From Halalkalibacter akibai JCM 9157 (GTDB lineage Bacteria > Bacillota > Bacilli > Bacillales > Bacillaceae_D), in the NCBI RefSeq assembly GCF_000513135.1, contig NZ_BAUV01000038.1, forward strand, positions 1 through 41,964: DNA of 41,964 nt. The letters are read 5' to 3'. Under the pieces are notes generated by a model. It worked only from the letters and a program-made list of their open reading frames with translations, was not told the DNA's origin and made no database searches. This document shows positions 11,150 through 18,961 of the stretch, in pieces (position 1 is the first letter of the stretch; every line of letters begins with the position of its first letter). A program made the translations under genes and the position numbers.

Positions 11150-11193
11150 GAGGCTTCTCATGAGTTCACTGAACATGGGGGAAGCTTCTTTTT
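11150..11193 (+). terminator. groESL terminator
   Basis: GAGGCTTC (11150-11157) pairs with GAAGCTTC (11181-11188) with one wobble, followed by T5. A separate weaker stem, TAAACCC/GGGTTTA (11070-11094), directly follows groEL but has no T run. Confidence 0.65.
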
Positions 11194-11251
11194 CATTTTT
11201 GACCTTTGTCCAGCGTAGGATTTGCAAGGTTTTCTCGATGTGTAAAAATAT

Positions 11252-11290
11252 AAAAGAGATTGTTGAGACTGTTCTCGCAATCTCTTTTTT
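11252..11290 (+). terminator. Second strong terminator
   Basis: AAAGAGATTG (11253-11262) pairs with CAATCTCTTT (11278-11287), with an inner GAGA/TCTC stem and a T6 run. It insulates the sugar-sensing operon from groESL. Confidence 0.75.
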
Positions 11291-11411
11291 CTTGTTAACA
11301 GTTCCAGATACTGTTGCCTTTTCATAAATCAAAAATCAGTCCAACTCTAGAAATGGCATCTTCGCTTTCAATTATAGTTAAAGAGAATGACATTGGAGCA
11401 GGCATCTACAT

Positions 11412-11435
11412 AATGTGAATGCAGACATTCACATT
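11412..11435 (+). promoter_or_regulatory. 24-bp perfect palindrome upstream of sugar-sensing operon
   Basis: AATGTGAATG (11412-11421), CAGA, CATTCACATT (11426-11435) is a perfect 10-bp dyad, 67 bp before the first gene. TATGAT at 11454-11459 could be a -10. The dyad would overlap or abut the -35, a typical operator position. Confidence 0.55.
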
Positions 11436-11501
11436 TGTTATGTTAAAATCCAATATGATAGGATCTGCTTATAGCATTACTGTTTTAGTTAGGGGGACAA
11501 T

Positions 11502-12500
11502 ATGAGACGGACGATTTTATATATGTTATTAATTTTTGCTTTTATGACGGCTTTTGGGTTCTCGCTTTATTTTTATCAACAGTCACAGATAGACGATGAA
11601 AAAATTATGGCAGCGATGACTTCTGAAGATGACGTTCCGAACTATCATTTTGCTTTAATTGGAGAAGAAATGAATCATGAATATTGGCGTTTAGTTGGAC
11701 AAGGTGCGAAGACAGCAGAGGCAAACCATGATGTTTATGTTGAATATGGAGGGCCTGAGCGTTCTAATCCTGATGAGCAACTTAAGCTATTAGATATGGC
11801 GATTAAATCAAAAGTAGATGGGATTATCGTGCAAGCGCTTAACGAACAATTTACGCCGCTTATTAATCAGGCAGTGAAAAAAGGTATTCCCGTTATTACG
11901 ATTGATACAGATGCTTCAGAAAGTATGCGTGATGTCTATATTGGGACGGACAATTATTTGGCAGGACAGTTAGCAGGGAAAGCATTAGCTGAGGATACAA
12001 AAGGGGAAGCGACGGTTGGAATCATTTCCGGCAGTTTTGATAATGCCCTGCATCAGCTTCGTGTAAAAGGATTTACTGACATTGTAGAGCAGTTTGAGGG
12101 AATTAATATTGTTGCTATAGAAGAATCGGATATCTCTAGAGTAGATGCAGAGGAGAAAGCATATAGAATGTTAAACGAGCATACTAACATTACAGCTTTT
12201 TATGGGACAAGTTCTTATAACGGGGTTGGGATTGTAGCCGCAGCAAAATCCCTAAAAAAAGAGAATGAGATGTATGTGATTACCTTTGATGCGATTGATG
12301 AGAATATTCTACTGTTGGAAAACGGTGACATCAACGCTATTGTTGAACAACAGCCTTTTGAGATGGGATATCGAGGCGTTGAGAAGATGTTAACAATTAT
12401 TGAAAATAAGCCGTTCCAGGATTTATATCATACAGACTTATCGATTATTCGAAAATCTGACTTGCCCAATAGAAATCGTCAAGAGGGTGGGGCCTCGTGA
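11502..12500 (+). CDS. Membrane-anchored sugar-binding sensor protein (XylFII-like)
   Basis: A 332-residue periplasmic-binding-protein-type sensor (ribose/xylose-binding family). One N-terminal hydrophobic helix (about 4-25) has no lipobox, so it should be an uncleaved anchor with the binding domain outside. Family stretches are HEYWRLVGQGAKTAEA, VDGIIVQALNE, GIPVITIDTDA, YIGTDNYLAGQLAGKAL, and TFDAIDENILLLENGDINAIVEQQPFEMGYRGV. Its gene overlaps the kinase gene by 4 nt. This order matches the XylFII-LytS-YesN system of Clostridium beijerinckii, where XylFII hands D-xylose binding to the LytS kinase. The downstream XylE-like porter supports xylose; another pentose or hexose is possible. Confidence 0.85.
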   Translation: MRRTILYMLLIFAFMTAFGFSLYFYQQSQIDDEKIMAAMTSEDDVPNYHFALIGEEMNHEYWRLVGQGAKTAEANHDVYVEYGGPERSNPDEQLKLLDMAIKSKVDGIIVQALNEQFTPLINQAVKKGIPVITIDTDASESMRDVYIGTDNYLAGQLAGKALAEDTKGEATVGIISGSFDNALHQLRVKGFTDIVEQFEGINIVAIEESDISRVDAEEKAYRMLNEHTNITAFYGTSSYNGVGIVAAAKSLKKENEMYVITFDAIDENILLLENGDINAIVEQQPFEMGYRGVEKMLTIIENKPFQDLYHTDLSIIRKSDLPNRNRQEGGAS

Positions 12501-13918
12501 TTAAAATACGTACAAAGTTACTTATTTATTTTGCTAGTATACTTCTATTGCTAATTCTGTTGTTTCTTATTCGGGAACAGAGTAACGATCAAGTTATGGA
12601 GCTTTATAATGAGCATGTTGACTACTTTTTTCTCTTAAATGAAATGACGAAAACGACGGGTCAGACCTTTCAGTCGTTGCAAATTTATGTTCATGAACCT
12701 TTATCTGAAAACCTAGATCACTTTCAAGAAGATAAAGAGCAGTTGCTTCAGTTACATCAAATATTTAAGGAAACAGAAAAGGACGGAATCTCTAAGAAAA
12801 ACGTTCTAAATATGATAACAAGTTTTATTGAAGAAACAGATCTGGTAGTAGAAGGCATAGCTAACCAAGATATACAAGAGTATTCCATTTATTTAAATGA
12901 AGCAGAGAGAACAGCTAGTTATATTCATGAGAAAACGCTTGATATCATTAATGTGGAGCTTGCAAACTATCATGAGTTATCAGTCCTTATAGATGAAAAG
13001 GTTATCAATACAAAGAAAATGGGGACTGCGATTATTATTGCAATCATTTTCCTCAGTATTTTATTCGCTATCTGGTTTTCTAATGGAATTACGAGAACAA
13101 TAAGAAGGTTGACAAAGGCGGCGCAAGAAATATCATCAGGTCGTTATACTGGGAAGGATGTTACGGTTTCGCGGAAGGATGAGCTGTGGTTTTTGACGAA
13201 GACATTTAATGAAATGAAAAGGAATATCCTCGAGTCAGTTAGCGAGTTAGAAGAAAAGGCAAGGTTAGCCCAACTGTTAAAAGAGATGGAATTAAAAAGT
13301 TTGCAAAATCAGATCAATCCGCATTTTCTGTTTAACACATTAAACACGATTTCAAAAACCTCTTATATCGAAGGCGCGGAACGAACGAGTGACTTGATTT
13401 CCTCTGTTTCCACCTTACTTCGTTATAATATCGGTAATCTAGATCGGCAAACGACGCTGAAAGATGAAGTAGAAATAATAAAGGAGTATTTTTATATCCA
13501 AAAAGCTCGTTTCCGTGATCGAGTAGAGTTTATTGAAAATGTAGATCCTAGTTGTTTATCAACTCCACTTCCATGCCTAACGCTTCAGCCTATTGTTGAG
13601 AACGCTTTTATACACGGAATTGAAAGCATGGCTGGAGGAGCAAAAATTGAAGTTCATATTTACCAACAGGATGAGATGGTGTGTATAGATGTTAAAGACA
13701 ATGGGGTCGGGATGGATCAAAAAACAATGAATCGTTTGTTAGGCAAAGAGGAAGAATCTGATTTTATTTCATCTCAGAACGGATCAGGACATTCCACTGG
13801 AATCGGCATGAAAAATGTGAGGGACCGGCTTTTATTATTTGATAAAGAAAGTACATTTACGATCTCTTCAAGCATTGGAGTAGGTACGAAGGTTAGCATT
13901 CGCTTAAACCGAGGATAG
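12497..13918 (+). CDS. LytS/YesM-type sensor histidine kinase
   Basis: A 473-residue membrane kinase, partner of the preceding binding protein and the following regulator. The first TM helix is about 8-25, with an extracytoplasmic helical domain about 26-174 and a second TM about 176-195. A HAMP domain follows (196-248), then the His_kinase domain with His276 in QINPHFLFNTLNTI. The HATPase has N369 in PIVENAFIHG, DNGVGM (401-406) and GIGMKNVRDRL. The GTG start overlaps the previous stop (GTGA). The extracytoplasmic part has no ligand domain of its own, so the sugar signal probably comes through the binding protein. Confidence 0.92.
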   Translation: MIKIRTKLLIYFASILLLLILLFLIREQSNDQVMELYNEHVDYFFLLNEMTKTTGQTFQSLQIYVHEPLSENLDHFQEDKEQLLQLHQIFKETEKDGISKKNVLNMITSFIEETDLVVEGIANQDIQEYSIYLNEAERTASYIHEKTLDIINVELANYHELSVLIDEKVINTKKMGTAIIIAIIFLSILFAIWFSNGITRTIRRLTKAAQEISSGRYTGKDVTVSRKDELWFLTKTFNEMKRNILESVSELEEKARLAQLLKEMELKSLQNQINPHFLFNTLNTISKTSYIEGAERTSDLISSVSTLLRYNIGNLDRQTTLKDEVEIIKEYFYIQKARFRDRVEFIENVDPSCLSTPLPCLTLQPIVENAFIHGIESMAGGAKIEVHIYQQDEMVCIDVKDNGVGMDQKTMNRLLGKEEESDFISSQNGSGHSTGIGMKNVRDRLLLFDKESTFTISSSIGVGTKVSIRLNRG

Positions 13919-13929
13919 GGGGACATGAT

Positions 13930-15498
13930 TTGATAAAAGTAATGTTGGTCGACGATGAACCGATTGAGCGAGAAGGTATTAGCTTAATGCTTCGTAAAAA
14001 TCGATCTAATTTTGAAGTTGTTGCGGAGGCCCAGAATGGAAAGGAAGCTATGGAACGTGCCTTACTCTATAAGCCAGATTTAATCTTTATGGATATAAAA
14101 ATGCCTGAATTCGATGGCATTGAGGCAATAAGGAAAATTGTGCCTGACCTTCCGAATACAAAATTTATTATGGTATCGGCATTTGATACGTTTGATTATG
14201 CGCGTGAGGCAATGAAGTTTGGGATAAAAGAGTATTTATTAAAGCCAAGTAAAGTTAGCGAGGTAGTAGAAGCCTTCGATCGCATGGTAGTAGACATCGA
14301 GAGTGAAGAACAAAGAGTGATAGAAAGAAAACAGGTCAATCGTCGTCTTGAAAGAGTCCATTCCTTAATAGAGAGAGATTTTATTGTTTCTCTTATTATG
14401 GATCACGTCCATGAGTTTGATCAGGGCGAGTGGGATGAATGGTTAGGCCTGGAACTCGAACAGAAGAAAGGGTTTGCAACCGTTTTTTCGTTTGAATCGG
14501 ACAGGCTGCTTCCAGATCGTGAGGAAAAAAGCCGTTGGTATCGATTACTAAAACAGGTATTACACGAGCAAAGCCTCTCTTGTTTTATTGGTCCGTTAAC
14601 CGGGTTTCAGGTTCCTGTATTAGTGTTATTTGCTGATCATGAAAAAAGTGAAATAAGACATGAGTTTGTAAGGGCGGTTCTTCATCAAGTTCAAAAGAAA
14701 TTAGAGCAATGTCGTCTGTATGCTGGAGTTGGAATGGTCGTCTCAAATGTGAATCACTTTTCTAACTCTTATAAGGAAGCCATATATGCGTTGGAGTTCG
14801 TTCATAGTCATCAAAGTGCTTCTTATTTGGTTTATAACGAGCAGTTGAAGCAAAGAAGAAAAGATCTGATTCCTTTTGAAGTAGAAAAAGAGTTAGTAGA
14901 GGCTGTTAAAAAAGGTGACTTGCAAAAAGGGCTACAAATGTTTGAATCTTATTTTCAGTCGATTCAGCAATCTACTGACTTTCAGGTAAAACCCGTTCAA
15001 AAAGCGATGGAGGATTTCTTTATTGTGTTAACTCGCTCGATGAAAGAGCTTGGGTTTGACGAAGATATTCAGGTAGGATTAGGAAAATTAGAAACGACAA
15101 TGCAAATCAAAGAAGTTGCTAAATCACATCTCATAACTATTAGCGAGCGTATGGGGAAATGGCGAGCAAACGGAATGCACGCTTTGCTTTTACAAGCTAA
15201 GGAATATATTGATAGCAACTATCAAAAATCAATATCTCTTGAAGAGGTTGCTGAAGAGATTGGGATTAGCTCTTATTATTTAAGTAAGTTATTTAAAGAT
15301 AGGTTTCAAGTTACCTTTATGGAGTATTTGAAGAATACTCGAATCCAAAAAGCTACCGAACTACTATTGGATGGAAATAAGCCATTAAAGGAAATAGCAT
15401 TCGATGTAGGCTATAAAGATCCGAATTATTTTAGTACAGCTTTTAAGAAGGAAATTGGGATGAGCCCACGTGAATATCGAAATAAGTATCATCAGTGA
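13930..15498 (+). CDS. YesN-type response regulator with AraC DNA-binding domain
   Basis: A 522-residue response regulator. The receiver domain spans about 1-122, with acidic pocket Asp8/Asp9, phospho-acceptor Asp55 (IFMDIKMP), Ser/Thr in MVSAF and Lys in YLLKPS. A long linker of unknown fold follows (about 130-410), then a double HTH of AraC/XylS type (about 422-520: SLEEVAEEIGISSYYLSKLFK and GYKDPNYFSTAFKKEIGMSPREYR). The start is TTG 13930, since the receiver strand IKVMLVDDEP begins there. It is 11 nt after the kinase stop. It likely activates the XylE-type gene downstream. Confidence 0.92.
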   Translation: MIKVMLVDDEPIEREGISLMLRKNRSNFEVVAEAQNGKEAMERALLYKPDLIFMDIKMPEFDGIEAIRKIVPDLPNTKFIMVSAFDTFDYAREAMKFGIKEYLLKPSKVSEVVEAFDRMVVDIESEEQRVIERKQVNRRLERVHSLIERDFIVSLIMDHVHEFDQGEWDEWLGLELEQKKGFATVFSFESDRLLPDREEKSRWYRLLKQVLHEQSLSCFIGPLTGFQVPVLVLFADHEKSEIRHEFVRAVLHQVQKKLEQCRLYAGVGMVVSNVNHFSNSYKEAIYALEFVHSHQSASYLVYNEQLKQRRKDLIPFEVEKELVEAVKKGDLQKGLQMFESYFQSIQQSTDFQVKPVQKAMEDFFIVLTRSMKELGFDEDIQVGLGKLETTMQIKEVAKSHLITISERMGKWRANGMHALLLQAKEYIDSNYQKSISLEEVAEEIGISSYYLSKLFKDRFQVTFMEYLKNTRIQKATELLLDGNKPLKEIAFDVGYKDPNYFSTAFKKEIGMSPREYRNKYHQ

Positions 15499-15525
15499 AA
15501 CAGCAATCATGTGTTGCTGTTTTTT
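15498..15525 (+). terminator. Terminator of the three-component operon
   Basis: AACAGCAA (15499-15506) and TTGCTGTT (15514-15521) form a tight stem with a 7-nt loop followed by a T run. Confidence 0.85.
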
Positions 15526-15560
15526 GCTTTTTATCAAAGGTTTTTTTGAAAAAGATAAGC

Positions 15561-15591
15561 TTTGACAAGAATTTAGAGGTATTTACAAGAA
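15561..15591 (+). promoter_or_regulatory. 20-bp-spaced direct repeat, candidate AraC-type regulator site
   Basis: TTTGACAAGAA (15561-15571) and ATTTACAAGAA (15581-15591) share the core ACAAGAA exactly 20 bp apart, two helical turns. That is the geometry used by AraC-family dimers. They lie upstream of the promoter of the sugar porter. Confidence 0.5.
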
Positions 15592-15599
15592 AGTAAAGG

Positions 15600-15627
15600 A
15601 GAAAGCGCTTTTTAGAATGCGTTTTCA
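15600..15627 (+). promoter_or_regulatory. Two adjacent cre-like boxes
   Basis: AGAAAGCGCTTTTT (15600-15613; 11 of 14 consensus positions) and AGAATGCGTTTTCA (15614-15627; 12 of 14) are directly adjacent, upstream of the -35. CcpA control of the sugar porter is likely. Confidence 0.5.
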
Positions 15628-15643
15628 TGATAATTTTAATGTA

Positions 15644-15671
15644 TTGAAAGTGTTTTTGCAGGTTCTATTAT
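15644..15671 (+). promoter_or_regulatory. Sigma-A promoter of the sugar porter
   Basis: TTGAAA (15644-15649), 16-nt spacer, TATTAT (15666-15671). The predicted leader before the porter start is about 130 nt. Confidence 0.55.
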
Positions 15672-15710
15672 TAAATAATGAAAACGAAATCATTCCTATA
15701 GGAGGGAGAT

Positions 15711-15827
15711 TTGGTTCACACTAAATTACTTTATGTAAGGGTTTTAACAAAGAGTTACTTGTTTAAGAGAGGGGAGGAAGAAAGAGAAATTCATTTCTCT
15801 TTTGCCACATATGAAGAAGAAAAATAG
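15711..15827 (+). CDS. Candidate leader peptide ORF (38 codons)
   Basis: TTG 15711 sits five bases after a very strong aggagg (15700-15705). It opens 38 codons (LVHTKLLYVRVLTKSYLFKR and onward) that run across the porter start and stop at TAG 15825-15827, overlapping it by 17 nt. It is in a different frame from the porter. The likely role is translational coupling or a regulatory leader, not a functional protein. The strong SD is otherwise unexplained. Confidence 0.35.
   Translation: MVHTKLLYVRVLTKSYLFKRGEEEREIHFSFATYEEEK
15771..15813 (+). promoter_or_regulatory. Hairpin between SD and start codon of the sugar porter
   Basis: The only good SD for the porter (ggggagg, 15771-15777) is 33 nt from ATG 15811. 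Between them AAAGAGAAAT (15781-15790) and ATTTCTCTTT (15793-15802) are perfect inverted repeats with a 2-nt centre. Folding would cut the effective SD-start distance to about 11 nt, so the hairpin may be needed for initiation. Confidence 0.45.
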
Positions 15828-17204
15828 TACGTTATACATTGTGTTAATTACACTCGTTGCAACACTTGGTGGACTTTTATTTGGATATGACACAGCAGTT
15901 ATTTCAGGCGCTGAAGGGTCACTTCAAACGTATTTTGCAGATAGTTTAGGTCTAAGTTCCCTTGTACATGGGGTTACCGTTTCAAGTGCATTAATTGGTT
16001 GTATTATCGGAGGGCTTATTTCAGGATTTTTTGCCACTCGATTTGGAAGAAAAAATACGCTAATCCTCGCTGCCTTTTTATTTTTATTGTCAGCCCTAGG
16101 ATCTGCGTTTCCTGAAGTTTTATTTTTTACAAAAGGTGAGCCTTCCGTTGCGCTGTTAATTACCTTTAATATTTACCGCATCATTGGGGGAATTGGTGTT
16201 GGGTTAGCATCGGCAGTCTCACCAATGTATATTGGGGAAATTGCACCAGCTCGTATAAGAGGGACACTCGTTTCTTTAAACCAGTTTGCTATTATTTTTG
16301 GGATGTTAGTCGTTTATTTTGTTAACTGGGGAATCGGACGAGGACAAACAATGGAATGGATTAATGATGTTGGTTGGCGCTATATGTTTTTATCAGAGGC
16401 AATCCCAGCTTTGCTTTTCTTACTCCTATTGTTTACAGTGCCAGAAACACCACGATATTTAGTTTCTAAAAATCAGGATGAGAAAGCAATGGCGGTTCTG
16501 TCTCGAATTTACGATGAAACAATGGCAAAAGCAACAATGTTTGAGATTAAGAAGTCGTTTGATGTAAACAAAGCAAGGCTATTTTCTTACGGGAAAACGA
16601 TTATTGTCATCGGAATTTTACTATCTGTATTCCAGCAATTTGTCGGGATAAATGTTGCGCTTTATTATGCGCCAAGAATATTTGAAAGCATGGGAGCGGC
16701 ACGAGATGCATCCATGTTCCAAACGATCGTTATGGGCTTAGTTAATGTGTTATTCACGTTAATCGCTATTTTCACAGTAGATAAGTTTGGTAGAAAGCCG
16801 CTATTAATTATTGGTTCAATAGGAATGACAATTGGTATGTTTGGAGTGGCCGGTATGGCATTCTCAAACACAATCGGAATCTGGACATTAATTTTTATTA
16901 TTATCTACACAGCATCATTTATGATGTCATGGGGTCCGGTGGTCTGGGTACTTATTTCTGAGATCTTCCCTAATAAAATCAGAGGGCAAGCTGTAGCCAT
17001 TGCTGTAGCGGCACAATGGACAGCTAACTATTTTATTTCATCGACGTACCCAGCAATGATGGAGTTTAGCGGAGGATTAACGTATTCATTCTACGGATTG
17101 ATGAGTTACTTTCAGTGATCTTCATTTGGAAGTTTATCCCTGAAACGAAAGGTAGATCATTGGAAGAGTTAGAGACTATTTTGGTTAATAAAAAGAGTGC
17201 GTAG
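15811..17204 (+). pseudogene. xylE: XylE-like sugar/H+ symporter, frameshifted near the 3' end
   Basis: Sugar porter family MFS protein closest in pattern to E. coli XylE (D-xylose/H+). It begins with ITLVATLGGLLFGYDTAVISG, and has RFGRKN, PETPRYLV, FQQFVGINVALYYAP and DKFGRKPL. The reading frame from ATG 15811 stops at TGA 17116-17118 (ending FYGLMSYFQ). In another frame the sequence continues LSVIFIWKFIPETKGRSLEE and so on to TAG 17202-17204. That tail holds the conserved end of helix 12 and the PETKG signature. One base is missing around 17105-17108 (expected ATG AGT nTA CTT). This is either a true mutation that costs the last ~30 residues or a sequencing error. A longer start at TTG 15802 is possible but unneeded. 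Confidence 0.85.
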
Positions 17205-17230
17205 CTGGTAATTGATTTTGCTAACAGGAG

Positions 17231-17271
17231 AGCTACCCATGAGTTTAACATAACTCATGGGTAGCTTTTTT
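17231..17271 (+). terminator. Terminator after the sugar porter
   Basis: AGCTACCCATGAGTT (17231-17245) pairs perfectly with AACTCATGGGTAGCT (17252-17266), followed by T6. Confidence 0.92.
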
Positions 17272-17457
17272 CATTCATTTTATTTTCTGTTGTTCCTTTT
17301 CCTCGTTGCTAATTTTTCTAATCATTCCAGCAAAATAAGAAGCACCTATCATTGTGTAAGAGAAAGAGCAATAAAAATAATAAATTTACGAAAAAATCAA
17401 ATAATTTAGTGCGCTTGCATAGTATACTGTTCACATAATATGTAAGGTGGTGCGTCC

Positions 17458-18438
17458 GTGCAAAATCAAGTTAATTGGAGTGTTAAAAGGAATAAGACTT
17501 TTTTTAAAAGGGGAGTTTCGGTTTTAAAATGGGGAGGAATTACTTTAAGTTTATTTATATTAATAGGTTTTGCATGTCAGCAAATTTTGACGAAGTTAAC
17601 TGCGGATGATTTTCCTCCTATTGGTGAAAGGGTAGATATTGGAGATTATAAATTGCATGTATACGCCCAAGGAGAAGCGAATGATCATCCTACGATCATT
17701 CTCGAATCAGGTTTAGGTACTCCTTCTTCGTATACGGACTGGAAGCATATACAATCTGAACTATCAAGGTTTACTAGAGTTATATCCTATGACAGAGCTG
17801 GTTACGGTTGGAGTGATGTTGCTACGAACGAGAGAACGGCAGAACATATAGCCGATGATTTATATTCTCTCCTAAATCAATCCGGTGAAAAAGGTCCATA
17901 TATTTTAGTTGGACACTCCTTTGGAGGATTTACATCACAGGTTTTTGCGCGAAAGCATGTAGAGGAGGTTGTTGGGCTTGTTCTTATCGATTCCTCTCAT
18001 GTAGATCAGAAGGGTGGTTATTCTGCGGTTGAAAGCTATGGGATTAGAGTTCTAAAAGAAATAGGCACTGGAAGGGTGCTTGAGTGGTTGAATATGCTAC
18101 CTATGTATGATTATTTCATAAATGACGATTTGTCTATCCATTTTTTTCATCAACACTTCTACAACCGAAGCCAAATAAGTGAGCTTAAATGGATGATGTC
18201 TAAATCTATAGATCAAGTTCGTACTGCACAGGCACAAGGATTTGGTGAGATTCCTATAACCGTTTTATCAGCAGAGCATGAAGAAATCCCTGAATGGTCA
18301 GATCTTCAACAACAGACTTCAACTTTGTCGGTTAACGGTAAACATATTGTAGTTAATGGTGCTAGTCATTATATTCACTTAGATCAACCAGAAGTCGTAC
18401 TGAGTTCAATTTTAGAGATATTAGATTACCATCATTAA
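17458..18438 (+). CDS. Membrane-anchored alpha/beta hydrolase
   Basis: A 326-residue alpha/beta hydrolase with one N-terminal TM helix (about 26-46), so the catalytic domain is probably outside the cell. The nucleophile is Ser154 in GHSFGG. YDRAGYGWSD (111-120) is the usual loop before it, and His304 in NGASHYIHLDQPE is the likely base. The GTG start 17458 is preceded by aaggtgg. No operon partner is seen: terminators lie on both sides. Members include lipases, esterases and haloperoxidase-like enzymes; no specific activity can be named. Confidence 0.82.
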   Translation: MQNQVNWSVKRNKTFFKRGVSVLKWGGITLSLFILIGFACQQILTKLTADDFPPIGERVDIGDYKLHVYAQGEANDHPTIILESGLGTPSSYTDWKHIQSELSRFTRVISYDRAGYGWSDVATNERTAEHIADDLYSLLNQSGEKGPYILVGHSFGGFTSQVFARKHVEEVVGLVLIDSSHVDQKGGYSAVESYGIRVLKEIGTGRVLEWLNMLPMYDYFINDDLSIHFFHQHFYNRSQISELKWMMSKSIDQVRTAQAQGFGEIPITVLSAEHEEIPEWSDLQQQTSTLSVNGKHIVVNGASHYIHLDQPEVVLSSILEILDYHH

Positions 18439-18478
18439 TTTGGCAAATTTTAATTAATAGTGAGTTTTATAGGGGCTT

Positions 18479-18513
18479 CTCAAAGGTTCATAAATCTTTG
18501 AGCAAGTCTTTTT
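18479..18513 (+). terminator. Terminator after the hydrolase
   Basis: CTCAAAG (18479-18485) pairs with CTTTGAG (18496-18502), followed a few bases later by T6. Confidence 0.65.
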
Positions 18514-18961
18514 TATGTTCGCTTTGCTTCTTTCCTGCCCAGTCATTGCCCTTACTCAATGCTAAAAGGGATCGAAAATAAAGATAAGAAAATAGAGAGT
18601 CTAGATCCGTTTACAAAAAAATCACACTGTGCTATATTTATATTATTAAGAATGTTAAATAAAAATTTAACGAAATTAACGAAAGGGAGTGAATGTTCAT
18701 CAATCGGAAATGAATTGAGTGCCGTTTTCGAAAAAAGTGAGGAACATTATCCATATTGTACGAAGGTCTTGGGAGAGATTGACATAAAGTGGTCGTAAGC
18801 TAGGTGAATCTCAAACGCTTAAAGCCCAAGCCAAAATTAGTTACTCAAGAGGTCAAATATAAAACTAGTAAACAATTAGCGATTTACGATTTTGAAAGCA
18901 AATTAATTATTATTTGATTTATTTATGAATCCAAATTTTCAACATCCTAGGAGGTCAAAAT
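18514..18961 (+). other. 448-bp region before betA with one doubtful ORF
   Basis: An ATG-started ORF of 79 codons (18559-18798) fills part of this gap. It lacks a ribosome binding site, has no recognisable domain, and its composition looks like AT-rich noncoding DNA. The betA promoter should lie in 18800-18940, but no confident -35/-10 was chosen. The repeated word taacgaaa near 18670-18685 could be an operator half-site. Confidence 0.35.

Noticed and set aside
11144-11332. 62-codon minus-strand ORF after groEL
   Set aside because: It spans two terminator hairpins and lacks a ribosome binding site.
17275-17352. 25-codon minus-strand ORF after the sugar porter terminator
   Set aside because: It reads like the end of a membrane protein but has no ribosome binding site and no upstream coding frame; too short to call a gene remnant.
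18559-18798. 79-codon ORF before betA
   Set aside because: No ribosome binding site, no recognisable family and AT-rich composition; kept only as a note under the intergenic region.
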